This document shows, piece after piece, positions 24,243 to 32,274 of a stretch of 64,000 nt of DNA. The notes under the pieces were generated by a model. It did not search any database. It had not been told where the DNA came from and was given only the letters and a program-made list of their open reading frames with translations. Position numbers and translations under genes: made by a program. How positions within the stretch are numbered: the first letter of the stretch is position 1; each line of letters starts with the position of its first letter. This stretch comes from Epiperipatus broadwayi (taxonomy: Eukaryota > Onychophora > Udeonychophora > Euonychophora > Peripatidae): NCBI GenBank assembly GCA_028023455.1, contig JAQFVV010012405.1, forward strand, positions 7,671,291 through 7,735,290, in the 5' to 3' direction.

Positions 24243-24985
24243 CTAATACTATATATATATGTTGTATGCACAGATAATGAAGCTATTATATATAATCGAA
24301 AGCAAATATAAAATGCTATTTTTTTTCCATTTGTCATAGCATCAGCCGGAAGATGAACCCGCACAACCGTCTGCAATCAACTGCTTGCTTGAAAGGCGGC
24401 TGCACTGAGCTCTCAGCTAACAATGCTTGACTAAATTTTAGCTGCGTGGTTTCAAGAGACTTTTTGCTCTCATATTCATTGCTACTATCTTGTTAAAAAC
24501 TGCATTGTTAGAGGGAAAAATTATGCAAAATAATGCAAATTAGTTATAACTGCGATTTTTGGGACAGGGGAAAGTAGGCTTCTCTTCAATTAATGAACTT
24601 AGGATTGCTTGCTATGTTGAGCATGAAAAAAATAACAGGCCATAGATTTGAACCTACATCTGCTAACATCATTTGCTCAGAAAGACACAATGCAAAACGC
24701 AAGATCAGAGAGCATTACACATAGCAAGCGATCCTTGAGTCCATTAATCGAAGAGAAGCCTGCTTTGCCCTGTCCTGAAAATGGCAGTTATAACTAATTT
24801 GCATTATTTTGCATAAATTTTCCTTCTAACACAGCAGTTTTTAACAAGATAGTAGCTATGAATATGAAAGCAAGAAGTCTCTTGAAATTGCTCAGCTAAA
24901 ATAGTATTTTATATTTGCTTTCGATTATATATATACTAGCTTCATTGTCTGTGCGCACAACACACACACACATATATAGTATTTT
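24243..24985. mobile_element. Foldback element built from a Penelope-like 3' end
   Basis: A ~740-bp inverted repeat. Outer arms start AATACTATATATATATG (left) and end CATATATAGTATT (right). Arms re-pair through AATGAAGCTA..AATCGAAAGC and GGGACAGGGGAAAGTAGGCT against the complement near 24760-24780. The right arm (24650-24780, plus) encodes a fragment NAKRKIRE..ESINRREACFALS*, typical of the C-terminal end of a GIY-YIG domain of Penelope-like elements. Possible 10-bp TSD TTCATTAGCT at 24235-24244 and 25016-25025. A tRNA-like SINE sits inside the left arm. The element interrupts the LINE relic. Confidence 0.72.
24320..24432 (-). mobile_element. Minimal tRNA-derived SINE (family T), second copy
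   Basis: Minus strand: TCAAGCATTGTTAGCTGAG, then CCGCCTTTCAAGC, B-box-like GCGGGTTCATCTTCC, GCTATGACAAATGG and an A8 tail. It lies in the left arm of the foldback at 24243-24985, which otherwise pairs across this point (AATGCTATT before, TTTTAGCTG after). The SINE therefore arrived after the foldback formed. Confidence 0.75.
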
Positions 24986-25593
24986 ACAATTTAATGAAGT
25001 AAATAATTCAATTATTTCATTAGCTTAATTATTAAGTTTTCCCTATTTCGATCAATTATATTCTAATCATTTCCTTTTCCTTTAAGTAGCTATCTCATCT
25101 AACCTCTTTTTCTAATTGCTTCTTATGTCACTTTATAATCTCTACCTGTCTTCCTTTTTTCTTTCATACTTTCTAAAGTTTTATTCCTTCATTTTTTTTT
25201 AATCAATTCTGTTACTTTTTACTAAATACTCATTCACTCATCTTAACTTTTAAAACCACTAATTCTATAATTATTTTTAAGATACTGTTAAACCTACTCA
25301 ATTTAATCTCATTGGAAATACTATTAACTGAAAGGAGACCCTTTGATTCCTCTTGGAGGCCTTAAAGGAACCGAGCAGGGCAAATTCCTAATGTCCACTC
25401 CATACGTTTTTGTCATTGCAGTTGTTATTACTATGTGATTATTCATATAGTATACGAACATGGATGGGCTGCTCACCAATATGCATTAGCCAGCATGGAG
25501 AGTTTATTAGCTTTTTATCTCTGAGTTTAAGATCAAGAAACACCATGGTCTTTCTTTTCAGTGCCTGATAAGGCAGAATGAATGTTTGTGTAA

Positions 25594-28329
25594 ATGATAA
25601 ATATTTTTCAATACATATATACAATTATGACAGACAAAAATAAAACATGGCCCTTATTCCCAGGAGGCTGTAAAGTCACCAACCAAGGCAGCGGTTGGTG
25701 GCCGAAGGCGGAGGGTGCTAAGAATCCCCTGATTGCAGACCCAGGCTGCCATTTGATGATGACTTTTTATTTAGGTACTTACAACTGCAGATCACTTTCA
25801 AGTGAAGGAAGATTGCAAGAATTAGAAGAAGAACTCTCTTATATTAAATGGGACATTATTGGACTTTGTGAAGTTAGAAGAAAAGGTGAAGAGACAATTG
25901 ATTTAAAAAGTGGACATATACTCTATTATAAAGGCACAAATATTGGAAATACAAGTGGAGGAGGATTCATTATAAATAAAAAGTGGAAGAACAATATTGT
26001 GGAGATTGATGGTGTATCAGACAGAGTGGCAAGATTAGTTATACAACTTAATAGCAGATATCAAATGCAGATAATTCAGGTTTATGCCCCAACAAGTTCT
26101 CATAGTGATGAAGTAGTAGAAGATTTTTATATGGATGTACAAAAGGCTTTTGATCAGAGTAAACACCATTTTAAAATCATTATGGGAGACTTTAATGCTA
26201 GAATTGGTAAACAAATGAAAGATGAAAGTGCTGTAAGTAATTTTGGTTATGGTAATAGAAATGAGAGAGGACATAGACTTGTGGAGTTTCCAGAAAAAGA
26301 AAAACTTTATATTATGAATTCTTTTTTTGAGAAAAATGTTAAAAGGAAATGGACATGGAAGCATCCAAATGAAGGTACAGCAGAATTGGATTATATTTTG
26401 ACTAATAGGAAATACATATTTCAAGATTGTAATGTTCTTAATAAATTTAACACAGGAAGTGATCATCGATTAGTAAGGTGTAAGATACGTGTTAATGTGA
26501 AACTAGAGAGACAAAAATTATTAAGAAAAACAATATTTACAGTTGATATTCCTAATCTTCAGAAACATTCTAATGAATTTAAATTAGAACTTAGAAATCG
26601 GTTTCAAGAATTAGTAGATTTTGAGCATGATTCAGATTTGAATGAAATTAATATGAAAATAACTGATACACTTTTAAAAACTGCAACAAAGATAGCTGGT
26701 AGAAAAAAGCAGCAATTGACCAATAAAATTTCTACTGAGACTAGAGAATTTATGAAGAAAAGAAGGAATATGAAGATATACAAAAATGATGCATTAAAAA
26801 GAATTGAATATCTCGAATTTTGTAAAATGGTGCGGAAAAGAGTTGAAAATGATATAAGAAAGTATAGCTGTGAACTAGCAAGGAAAGCTGTAGAAGAAAA
26901 TAAAAGTCTTAAGAATGTAAAACAACATATTGGTATTGGTAGGAAATTTATATCTGCAATAAGAAAAAAAGATGGAATTATTACTAAAAGGAGAGATGAC
27001 ATCATGAAATTGGTAGAAGATTTTTATCAAGAATTATATAGTAATAAAGAACAAGTACCTCCTATATCTATTACATCTTCTGAATTGCCCAGAATTTTAA
27101 ATGAAGAAGTGAGACATGCAATTAAGTGTATGAAGAAAGGAAAGGCTCCAGGAAATGATGGAATTATAATTGATATATTAAAAGAGGCAGGTGAAGAAAT
27201 AGAAACAATTTTAGCAAAGTTATATACCAAATGTCTAAATGATAAAGATGTACCAGAAGATTGGAAGAATGCAATAATAATATTAATATTTAAAAAAGGT
27301 GATAAAGAAGATATTAGAAATTACAGACCTATCAGCCTTTTATCAGTTTTATATAAAATTTTTACCAAAATAGTTACAACTCGTCTACAGAGAACATTGG
27401 ATTTCCACCAATCAAGAGAACAAGCTGGATTTAAAAGTGGTTTTAGTACAGTAGATCATATCCAGGTGTTGAGAGAAGTTATAGAAAGGTCAAATGAATA
27501 TGAGTTGTCATTATGTTTTGGATTTGTAGATTATGAAAAGGCATTTGATTCTATAAACATTTCTTCAGTGATTAAAGCATTGGATCATCAAGGTAAAGAT
27601 CCAGGATATTATCATATTTTGAAGAATATTTATAAAAATGCAACAGCAACAATTATATTACATAATGATACTGGGAAAGTCAACATTGAGAGAGGTGTAA
27701 GACAAGGTGACTCCATATCTCCAAAACGTTTTACAGCAGTGCTGCAAGAAGTATTTTGTGGATTAAAATGGGAAACTAAAGGAGTGAAAGTAAATGGAGA
27801 TTATTTAAGTCATTTAGATTTTGCAGATGATGTAGTTGTTTTTGCAAATAATGCTTCAGAGCTGCAGGATATGTTGCAGAAATTATCAGATGAAAGTAGG
27901 AAAGTAGGACTAAAGATAAATGTTAAAAAGACTAAAGTAATGTTTAATCGATTTGCTCAAAATATGAAACTAAAGATTGATTATGATGAATTAGAAGAAG
28001 TTAACAGTTACAAATACCTTGGTCAGATTATTAATACAGATGGAAACATAATGGAAGAAATTAATCATAGAATTAAACTTGGTTGGAGTGCTTTTGGTAG
28101 AAATAACTTGATACTAAATGGAAATATGCCTATGTGTTTGAAAAGGAAGGTTTTTAACAAATGTGTTTTATCAGTTCTTACTTATGGATCTGAGACTTGG
28201 ACACTTAATAGAAGAGCAATACAGAGACTTCAGACCACTCAAAGAAGTATGGAGAGATGTAAGTTGGGAGTAACAAGAAGAGATCAAAAAACGCAATGTA
28301 TGGGTAAGAGAACAAACGTGTATTACTGA
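25594..28329 (+). CDS. RTE ORF: APE endonuclease + reverse transcriptase (frameshifted near the C terminus)
   Basis: A 911-codon open frame. The true start may be Met at 25627 or 25756; the first Met is only the first in frame. Endonuclease: N64 in GTYNCRS, E93 in CEVR, Y164 in VYAP, D199/N201 in GDFN, S289-D290-H291. Reverse transcriptase: PGNDGIIIDILK, RNYRPISLLSV, EQAGFKSGFST, FVDYEKAFD (D646) and catalytic FADD (residues 743-746), then KTKVMF and YKYLGQI. All catalytic residues are present. A run of six A at 28286-28291 replaces GAAAA in the copy at 47546, adding one base. The frame therefore exits at 28329 instead of continuing into the conserved tail. Function in life: element-encoded target-primed reverse transcription. 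Confidence 0.92.
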   Translation: MINIFQYIYTIMTDKNKTWPLFPGGCKVTNQGSGWWPKAEGAKNPLIADPGCHLMMTFYLGTYNCRSLSSEGRLQELEEELSYIKWDIIGLCEVRRKGEETIDLKSGHILYYKGTNIGNTSGGGFIINKKWKNNIVEIDGVSDRVARLVIQLNSRYQMQIIQVYAPTSSHSDEVVEDFYMDVQKAFDQSKHHFKIIMGDFNARIGKQMKDESAVSNFGYGNRNERGHRLVEFPEKEKLYIMNSFFEKNVKRKWTWKHPNEGTAELDYILTNRKYIFQDCNVLNKFNTGSDHRLVRCKIRVNVKLERQKLLRKTIFTVDIPNLQKHSNEFKLELRNRFQELVDFEHDSDLNEINMKITDTLLKTATKIAGRKKQQLTNKISTETREFMKKRRNMKIYKNDALKRIEYLEFCKMVRKRVENDIRKYSCELARKAVEENKSLKNVKQHIGIGRKFISAIRKKDGIITKRRDDIMKLVEDFYQELYSNKEQVPPISITSSELPRILNEEVRHAIKCMKKGKAPGNDGIIIDILKEAGEEIETILAKLYTKCLNDKDVPEDWKNAIIILIFKKGDKEDIRNYRPISLLSVLYKIFTKIVTTRLQRTLDFHQSREQAGFKSGFSTVDHIQVLREVIERSNEYELSLCFGFVDYEKAFDSINISSVIKALDHQGKDPGYYHILKNIYKNATATIILHNDTGKVNIERGVRQGDSISPKRFTAVLQEVFCGLKWETKGVKVNGDYLSHLDFADDVVVFANNASELQDMLQKLSDESRKVGLKINVKKTKVMFNRFAQNMKLKIDYDELEEVNSYKYLGQIINTDGNIMEEINHRIKLGWSAFGRNNLILNGNMPMCLKRKVFNKCVLSVLTYGSETWTLNRRAIQRLQTTQRSMERCKLGVTRRDQKTQCMGKRTNVYY

Positions 28330-28587
28330 CCTCATTGAAAAAATTAAGAGATTGAAGTGGAGTTGGGCTGGACATATTGCTAGAAGAGATGATAATAGAT
28401 GGACAATTGAAATTTTAAACTGGATTCCAAGAGATTGTAAAAGACCCAGAAAGAGACCACATGTGAGATGGATGGATGAAATGAGAAAGTGTGCAGGGGT
28501 GATGTGGAGAAAAGAAGCTGAAGATTGGAGAAGATGGATTAAACTTGGAGAGACCTTCATCCTGCAGTGGATTGATAATGTTTGATA
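28292..28587 (+). pseudogene. RTE ORF C-terminal part in the shifted frame
   Basis: Continues the LINE protein after the one-base insertion: RLKWSWAGHIARRDDNRW, then the basic RPRKRPHVRW motif, ending ETFILQWIDNV and a TGA immediately before the trinucleotide tail. The GHIAR..RPR..RW module is the usual C-terminal end of RTE-type proteins. It is intact apart from the frameshift that separates it from the catalytic part. Confidence 0.9.
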
Positions 28588-29060
28588 ATGATGATGATGA
28601 TGATGACTTAATCTTCGAATATCTTTAATTCTACCAGCATGAAATTATGATTGTTAATATATTTCTTCTTTTTCTCATCAAGCACATTAATCATTTTTAT
28701 TTTTTTTTAATTCTTCATTGTCTATCAATACATGACCAACAGTATACTTCAGATTCTGCTTTGACAATGTAAACATTCCATTGTATTTTAATTCAACTGC
28801 CAATTTTCAATTCAACTTTCAAACAGACTCTTTTTAATAATGCTCTATTTATATTATTCTGCTTTATAAACTTAATCTAATCATTCATATTATCTACAAT
28901 CAATATTTCATAAACATTCTTTCAAAACTCATTTACATTCATATATAAACCTTCTTAAATACCCTCATTCTACTTTTTTCATATCTTTCTCACTTTCAGT
29001 ACATAATAAATGCTTACATCACATATCAATTTTTCTTTATCTAATTTCAATACAATCAAT

Positions 29061-29787
29061 ATATTGTACCATTTATTTATATGGGACAAATATATTGGCA
29101 CTCGGTAAGATATTTAGAAGCTTGTGAATTACAATAGTAATGTATTCAGGCTTAGTTAATCCTTGTATTTACCACTAAAAGCTATAATTTATGTGTGCTG
29201 TACTTTAATGAATAATGATTAAATTGCTTCCTATATAAAACTGTTAATAAACGTATGTTCTATCACCTTTTAAATACCTTTATTTTTGGAGTCCTTTGAA
29301 AAGTAATGGATTGGGAGTTCAATGTAGACAAAATATGCATCAAAACATAAGTAAAGAAATAAATATCTACACTTTGAACACTTTCAGGGCCTTTAAAACA
29401 TTATAAACTTTTGAAATCTTAAACAACTAATACCTAGAGATATTAAAAACACATCAAATAATTTTAATATCTTTCGGATATAAATTTCAATACTTTCTGT
29501 ACCAATTTTCAGTTTTACAGCTTTATTGTATTCTTGTAATTAAAAAATATGAATTAAACAAAGATTTTTATTTTATTTTATTTCTTTTTTGTGCAACTTT
29601 CACACAAGCTTTTTAACATTTAGTAAAAATAAAAACAACCAAGTGGATTCATTGTTCAGGAGAAGTTTGAGAACCAAAATTGTCAGAACTAAAATTAATT
29701 TAAGAATCTTACACTTCAGAATTGGACATTTTACCATTACATGAACCCACACAAGGCTAACATTTAGTAATTATATATATATATATA
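29061..29787. other. Non-coding AT-rich stretch
   Basis: No gene or element recognised. It ends in a (TA)n run at 29771-29788 that abuts the retrozyme-like element. Confidence 0.5.
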
Positions 29788-29790
29788 TAA

Positions 29791-29850
29791 CTCCTACCCC
29801 TTCACTGATGAGAGCAAATCAGCTTGAAATCAGCTGATCTGAGGGTGGAG
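29791..29850 (+). ncRNA. Type I hammerhead ribozyme, copy 1 (complete core)
   Basis: Helix I 5' strand CTCCTACCCCTTCA (29791-29804). CTGATGA at 29805-29811. Helix II GAGC-AAATCA-GCTT (29812-29825), four pairs including one G-U. GAAA at 29826-29829. Helix III hairpin ATCAGCTGAT, closed by A15.1-U16.1 (U at 29838). C17 at 29839. Helix I 3' strand TGAGGGTGGAG (29840-29850) pairs TGA/TCA, GG/CC and GGAG/CTCC around an internal loop. Every core nucleotide required for cleavage is present. Predicted scissile bond between 29839 and 29840. Confidence 0.82.
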
Positions 29851-30223
29851 CAAAATGAAAGAGACAGTGAATATTGACTCTGATGTTTATGCAAACAAAT
29901 ACGCTTGTTTGGAGGTCTTGGTAAAGCTCCATCTATTGATCATTAATACAAGCGATAGCAGGTTTTTACGTATATAAAACTTGTTTTGTTTTTCATAAAT
30001 GTACCTTTAAAGTTTTCTTGCAATGATATAGATTGCAGAAGCTTTGATTATGTGGAGAAATTGAACTGATATCAGACCCACATAGCTATCTAGTTTGATA
30101 GGCTGAGTTTGAAGACATTTAGGTGTCTAAAAAATTCATGCTTGCAAACTGATAGAAACGTTTTGCATAAACGCTTAGAGTTAATATTTAGGTCTAGTTT
30201 CTAACTCCTATTTCAGTTTCTAA

Positions 30224-30283
30224 CTCCTATCCCTTCACTGATGAGAGCAAATCAGACTGAAATCAGCTGATCTGAGGGTGGAG
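30224..30283 (+). ncRNA. Type I hammerhead ribozyme, copy 2 (helix II damaged)
   Basis: Same layout as copy 1, with CTGATGA 30238-30244, GAAA 30259-30262, U16.1 30271 and C17 30272. Helix I keeps its pairing (one C-to-T change in the internal loop). In helix II, GCTT has become GACT, leaving two mismatches opposite GAGC, so the stem is weakened. Catalysis is probably reduced or lost; the core boxes themselves are intact. Confidence 0.75.
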
Positions 30284-30469
30284 CAAAATGAAAGAGACAG
30301 TGAATATTGACTCTGACGTTTATGTAAACAAATACGCTTGTTTGGAGGTCTTGGTAAAGCTCCATCTATTGATCATTAATACAAGTGATAGCAGGTTTTT
30401 ACGTATATAAAACTTGTTTTGTTTTTCATATATATATATATATACAAGTTAGTAATGACACAATGATTT

Positions 30470-30760
30470 GAGTAATATTATTCTCCACTCTTCTTCAGGT
30501 ATTTCTGGCTGGACCAGTGACAGCAATAACATAACATCACAAGCTAGAATCTAGTCTTGGGATATTGGATGAGTAGGCACTAGATATGAATTTTATGCAC
30601 AAGCCTTCTGGAATCCATTGATTACTCTGGCTTGCACTGAGTGGCATTACTGTATGTAGAGTTTTGCCTGTTTTAATAGCAATAACATAGGAGTCAAACT
30701 CACACCTTCGAATTTAAGGCAAACACTCTAGTCAATTGAGTTATTCTGTCAAAGATATAT
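30470..30760. repeat. Mixed family C and family D fragments
   Basis: Starts with the family C piece TTCTCCACTCTTCTTCAGGT (30480-30499) and CTGGCTGGACCAGTGACAGC. It passes into family D motifs (GATATTGGATGAGTAGGCAC, GCACTGAGTGGCATTACTGT) at ~30540-30680 and returns to a family C tRNA-like head near 30690-30755 (CACTCTAGTCAATTGAGTTA on the plus strand). The D part looks inserted into a C element. Confidence 0.6.
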
Positions 30761-30839
30761 ATACCTTCAAAAGTATTAATTTGTTTTACTGTCTTTAGTT
30801 AAAGAAATTATATGACATTAATAATAATGCATTTTTTGC

Positions 30840-31380
30840 CTGAACATTTGTGATGCTGGTATATTAAATGTGATAATATATTGGATTATTCCCATCATTT
30901 ATTATTATGATGTCGAATGTCTAGAAAATGTTAATCTTTATTTAAACTTTTCAAATACAAACAACTTGTTAGTAATAACATGCAAATGGACAACAAAGGT
31001 TAGTAATTACAGAACATTTTGAGTAGTATTACTCTCCACTCTTTTTCAGGTATTGCTGGCCTGACCAATGACAATATTAGCATAGGGGTTCAACTCACAC
31101 CTTTAGATTCTTGAATAATGAATTTTAAGGCAATACACTAACCAATATGCTAATATTGTCATTAGTCGGGCCAGCGACCCATGAAGAAGAGTGGAAAATT
31201 CTACTACTTGAAACATTGTGTAATGACTAATCTGTGTTGTCTAATTTGTATGTTACTACTAAAAAGTTGTTTGTTCTTGAAAAATTTAAATAAAGTTTAA
31301 AATTTTCTAGACATTTAACATTTTAATAATAGAGGATGAAAATAGTCCAACATATTATCACATTATTAATAATTTTTTAG
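30840..31380. mobile_element. Inverted dimer of the tRNA-derived SINE, family C
   Basis: Left arm (30880-31110) and right arm (31155-31355) pair around a tRNA-like head at ~31085-31150. The outer motif is GTCGAATGTCTAGAAAATGT and its complement (ACATTTTCTAGACATTC-like) near 31305-31320. The right body reads CATGAAGAAGAGTGGAAAAT..CTACTTGAAACATTGTG, a hammerhead-like segment with a GAGTGG/CTACTT stem. It has the same design as 7974-8599. The possible TSD (TTAATAAT plus T-run on both sides) is not convincing. Confidence 0.68.
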
Positions 31381-31429
31381 CAAGAGATTAGTATATTGCA
31401 TTTTAGTGATAAACCATTACAACATCATA

Positions 31430-31610
31430 CGATCACCATTTCTTATGCTTATACAATATGTTAACACAATAGAAATTTTCTCCTTACAATGTTGCCAATT
31501 AGTGCAAGTCATTAGATAGGGATTTTTAGGCACTAACCTCTTCACATGCATTAATTACTATGACTTGCACTAGGTGGCAATATTGTATGGGGGAAGTTGA
31601 TTTTGGGTCA
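31430..31610. repeat. Family D repeat, diverged
   Basis: Contains CACCATTTCTTATGCTTATA, ATTAGTGCAAGTCATTAGAT, GGGATTTTTAGGCACTAACC, GCATTAATTACTATGACTTG and CACTAGGTGGCAATATTGTA. These are the family D motifs in order as a short foldback. It lies directly beside the family C dimer. Confidence 0.6.
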
Positions 31611-32169
31611 CATTTTAGTGCGCAATAAGCCAATATTGTCTGCAATTATGTGGAAAACTTTAAAACTTAAGATTCGTAGATCATGTCTATACTTTATTAC
31701 TTCTGGTGATGATATAAACTTTCAATCAACAAAACATTAAATATATCATTATTGTTATTGTTTATATAATTTATTACATACATTTGACTTTTTTAATTAT
31801 AAATCATGTTTTCTTGAGGAACATAAACATATTATATGACTTTCCTAACTTATATTTAACAACTGCATGAACAGGAGTAATTCACCTTCTGTTATTCTAT
31901 TATGAGTCATCTATGCAAATATGAGTGACCAATAGATACCAGATTGTAGTAATTTCAGATCCCCAAATTAATTTCTGACTGTTGACATTTGTCATATTGA
32001 AGAGTACTTGTATATATAATTTATTTAAAATTTTCAATACATATGCAAGCATACATAGATTTATGTAAATTTGGAAGTAATAAACCAATTCTTAAATTTC
32101 ATTTAAATATCTATACACTTAATGCAGTTTTTATACAACACATATAAATGCAGTTATAAAAGTACTTAC

Positions 32170-32274
32170 TGGAAAACATTTTGGCTCATTGCATCTCAAT
32201 CTTTCATCTGGAAATCCATCAAGATCTGTATCTTTTCCACAGATTTTACCATTACCAGCCCATCCAACGGTACA
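32170..32274 (-). CDS. THBS: Thrombospondin exon: end of last EGF and start of type 3 repeats (exon D, 35 codons)
   Basis: This 105-bp exon is phase 0 at both ends, with acceptor CATTGTAG and donor GTAAGTACTT on the minus strand. It reads [20 protein letters not shown] followed by [32 protein letters not shown] is one of the most conserved stretches of all thrombospondins. It marks entry into the aspartate-rich, calcium-loaded type 3 wire. The next exon should begin close to a KDNCP-like motif, which I did not find in the 32 kb remaining. Confidence 0.96.

Larger units (their letters stand above)
25310..28607 (+). mobile_element. RTE-clade LINE, nearly full length
   Basis: A ~3.3-kb element: a 5' region rich in G+C near 25333-25400, one long ORF with APE-type endonuclease and reverse transcriptase, and a 3' end consisting of a (TGA/ATG)n tail (28588-28606). 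The absence of an ORF1, the short 3' UTR and the trinucleotide tail are RTE hallmarks. A 7-bp TTAATCT at 25303-25309 and 28608-28614 may be the TSD. It inserted into the minus-strand LINE relic. Its coding similarity to the other copies in this window identifies it as the reference copy. Confidence 0.9.
21340..29060 (-). pseudogene. Relic of a second LINE (non-RTE), split by later insertions
   Basis: The T/C-rich plus strand reads as a broken RT on the minus strand. GLKQD and a short spacer to DIEKIGVKIEKL lie near 23080-23150. NNMTFFPNNVENVELL, a decayed FADDM..A..VE..ELL, lies near 22965-23010. After the foldback insertion it resumes as LLGKCGEA..KIKFSKEKST near 22350-22439, the usual thumb region after the catalytic Asp pair. 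Downstream pieces run to about 21340; upstream pieces (minus strand) run through 23760-24240 and 25030-25300. They resume beyond the RTE insertion at 28615-29060. The open frame at 23905-24246 (+) is a shadow of this relic. Clade unassigned; the outer limits are estimates from base composition. Confidence 0.6.
29788..30430 (+). mobile_element. Retrozyme-like element: two 210-bp direct repeats with hammerheads around a ~223-bp unique region
   Basis: 29788-29997 and 30221-30430 are direct repeats, over 95% identical by eye, each containing a type I hammerhead fold near its start. The predicted cleavage sites are 433 nt apart (after 29839 and after 30272), so double cleavage would release a 433-nt RNA with ends suited to circularisation. 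The internal region codes for nothing. A short duplication TTTCTAACTCCTAT at 30198-30211 and 30217-30230 lies just before the second repeat. Both outer ends sit in (TA)n tracts, so a TSD cannot be read. This is the architecture of retrozymes known from plants and animals. Confidence 0.82.

Noticed and set aside
26604-27005. Minus-strand open frames over the RTE ORF (also 26035-26466, 28171-28560, 53336-53761, 54972-55340)
   Set aside because: Shadows of the plus-strand LINE coding sequence; the same shadow appears in every RTE copy.
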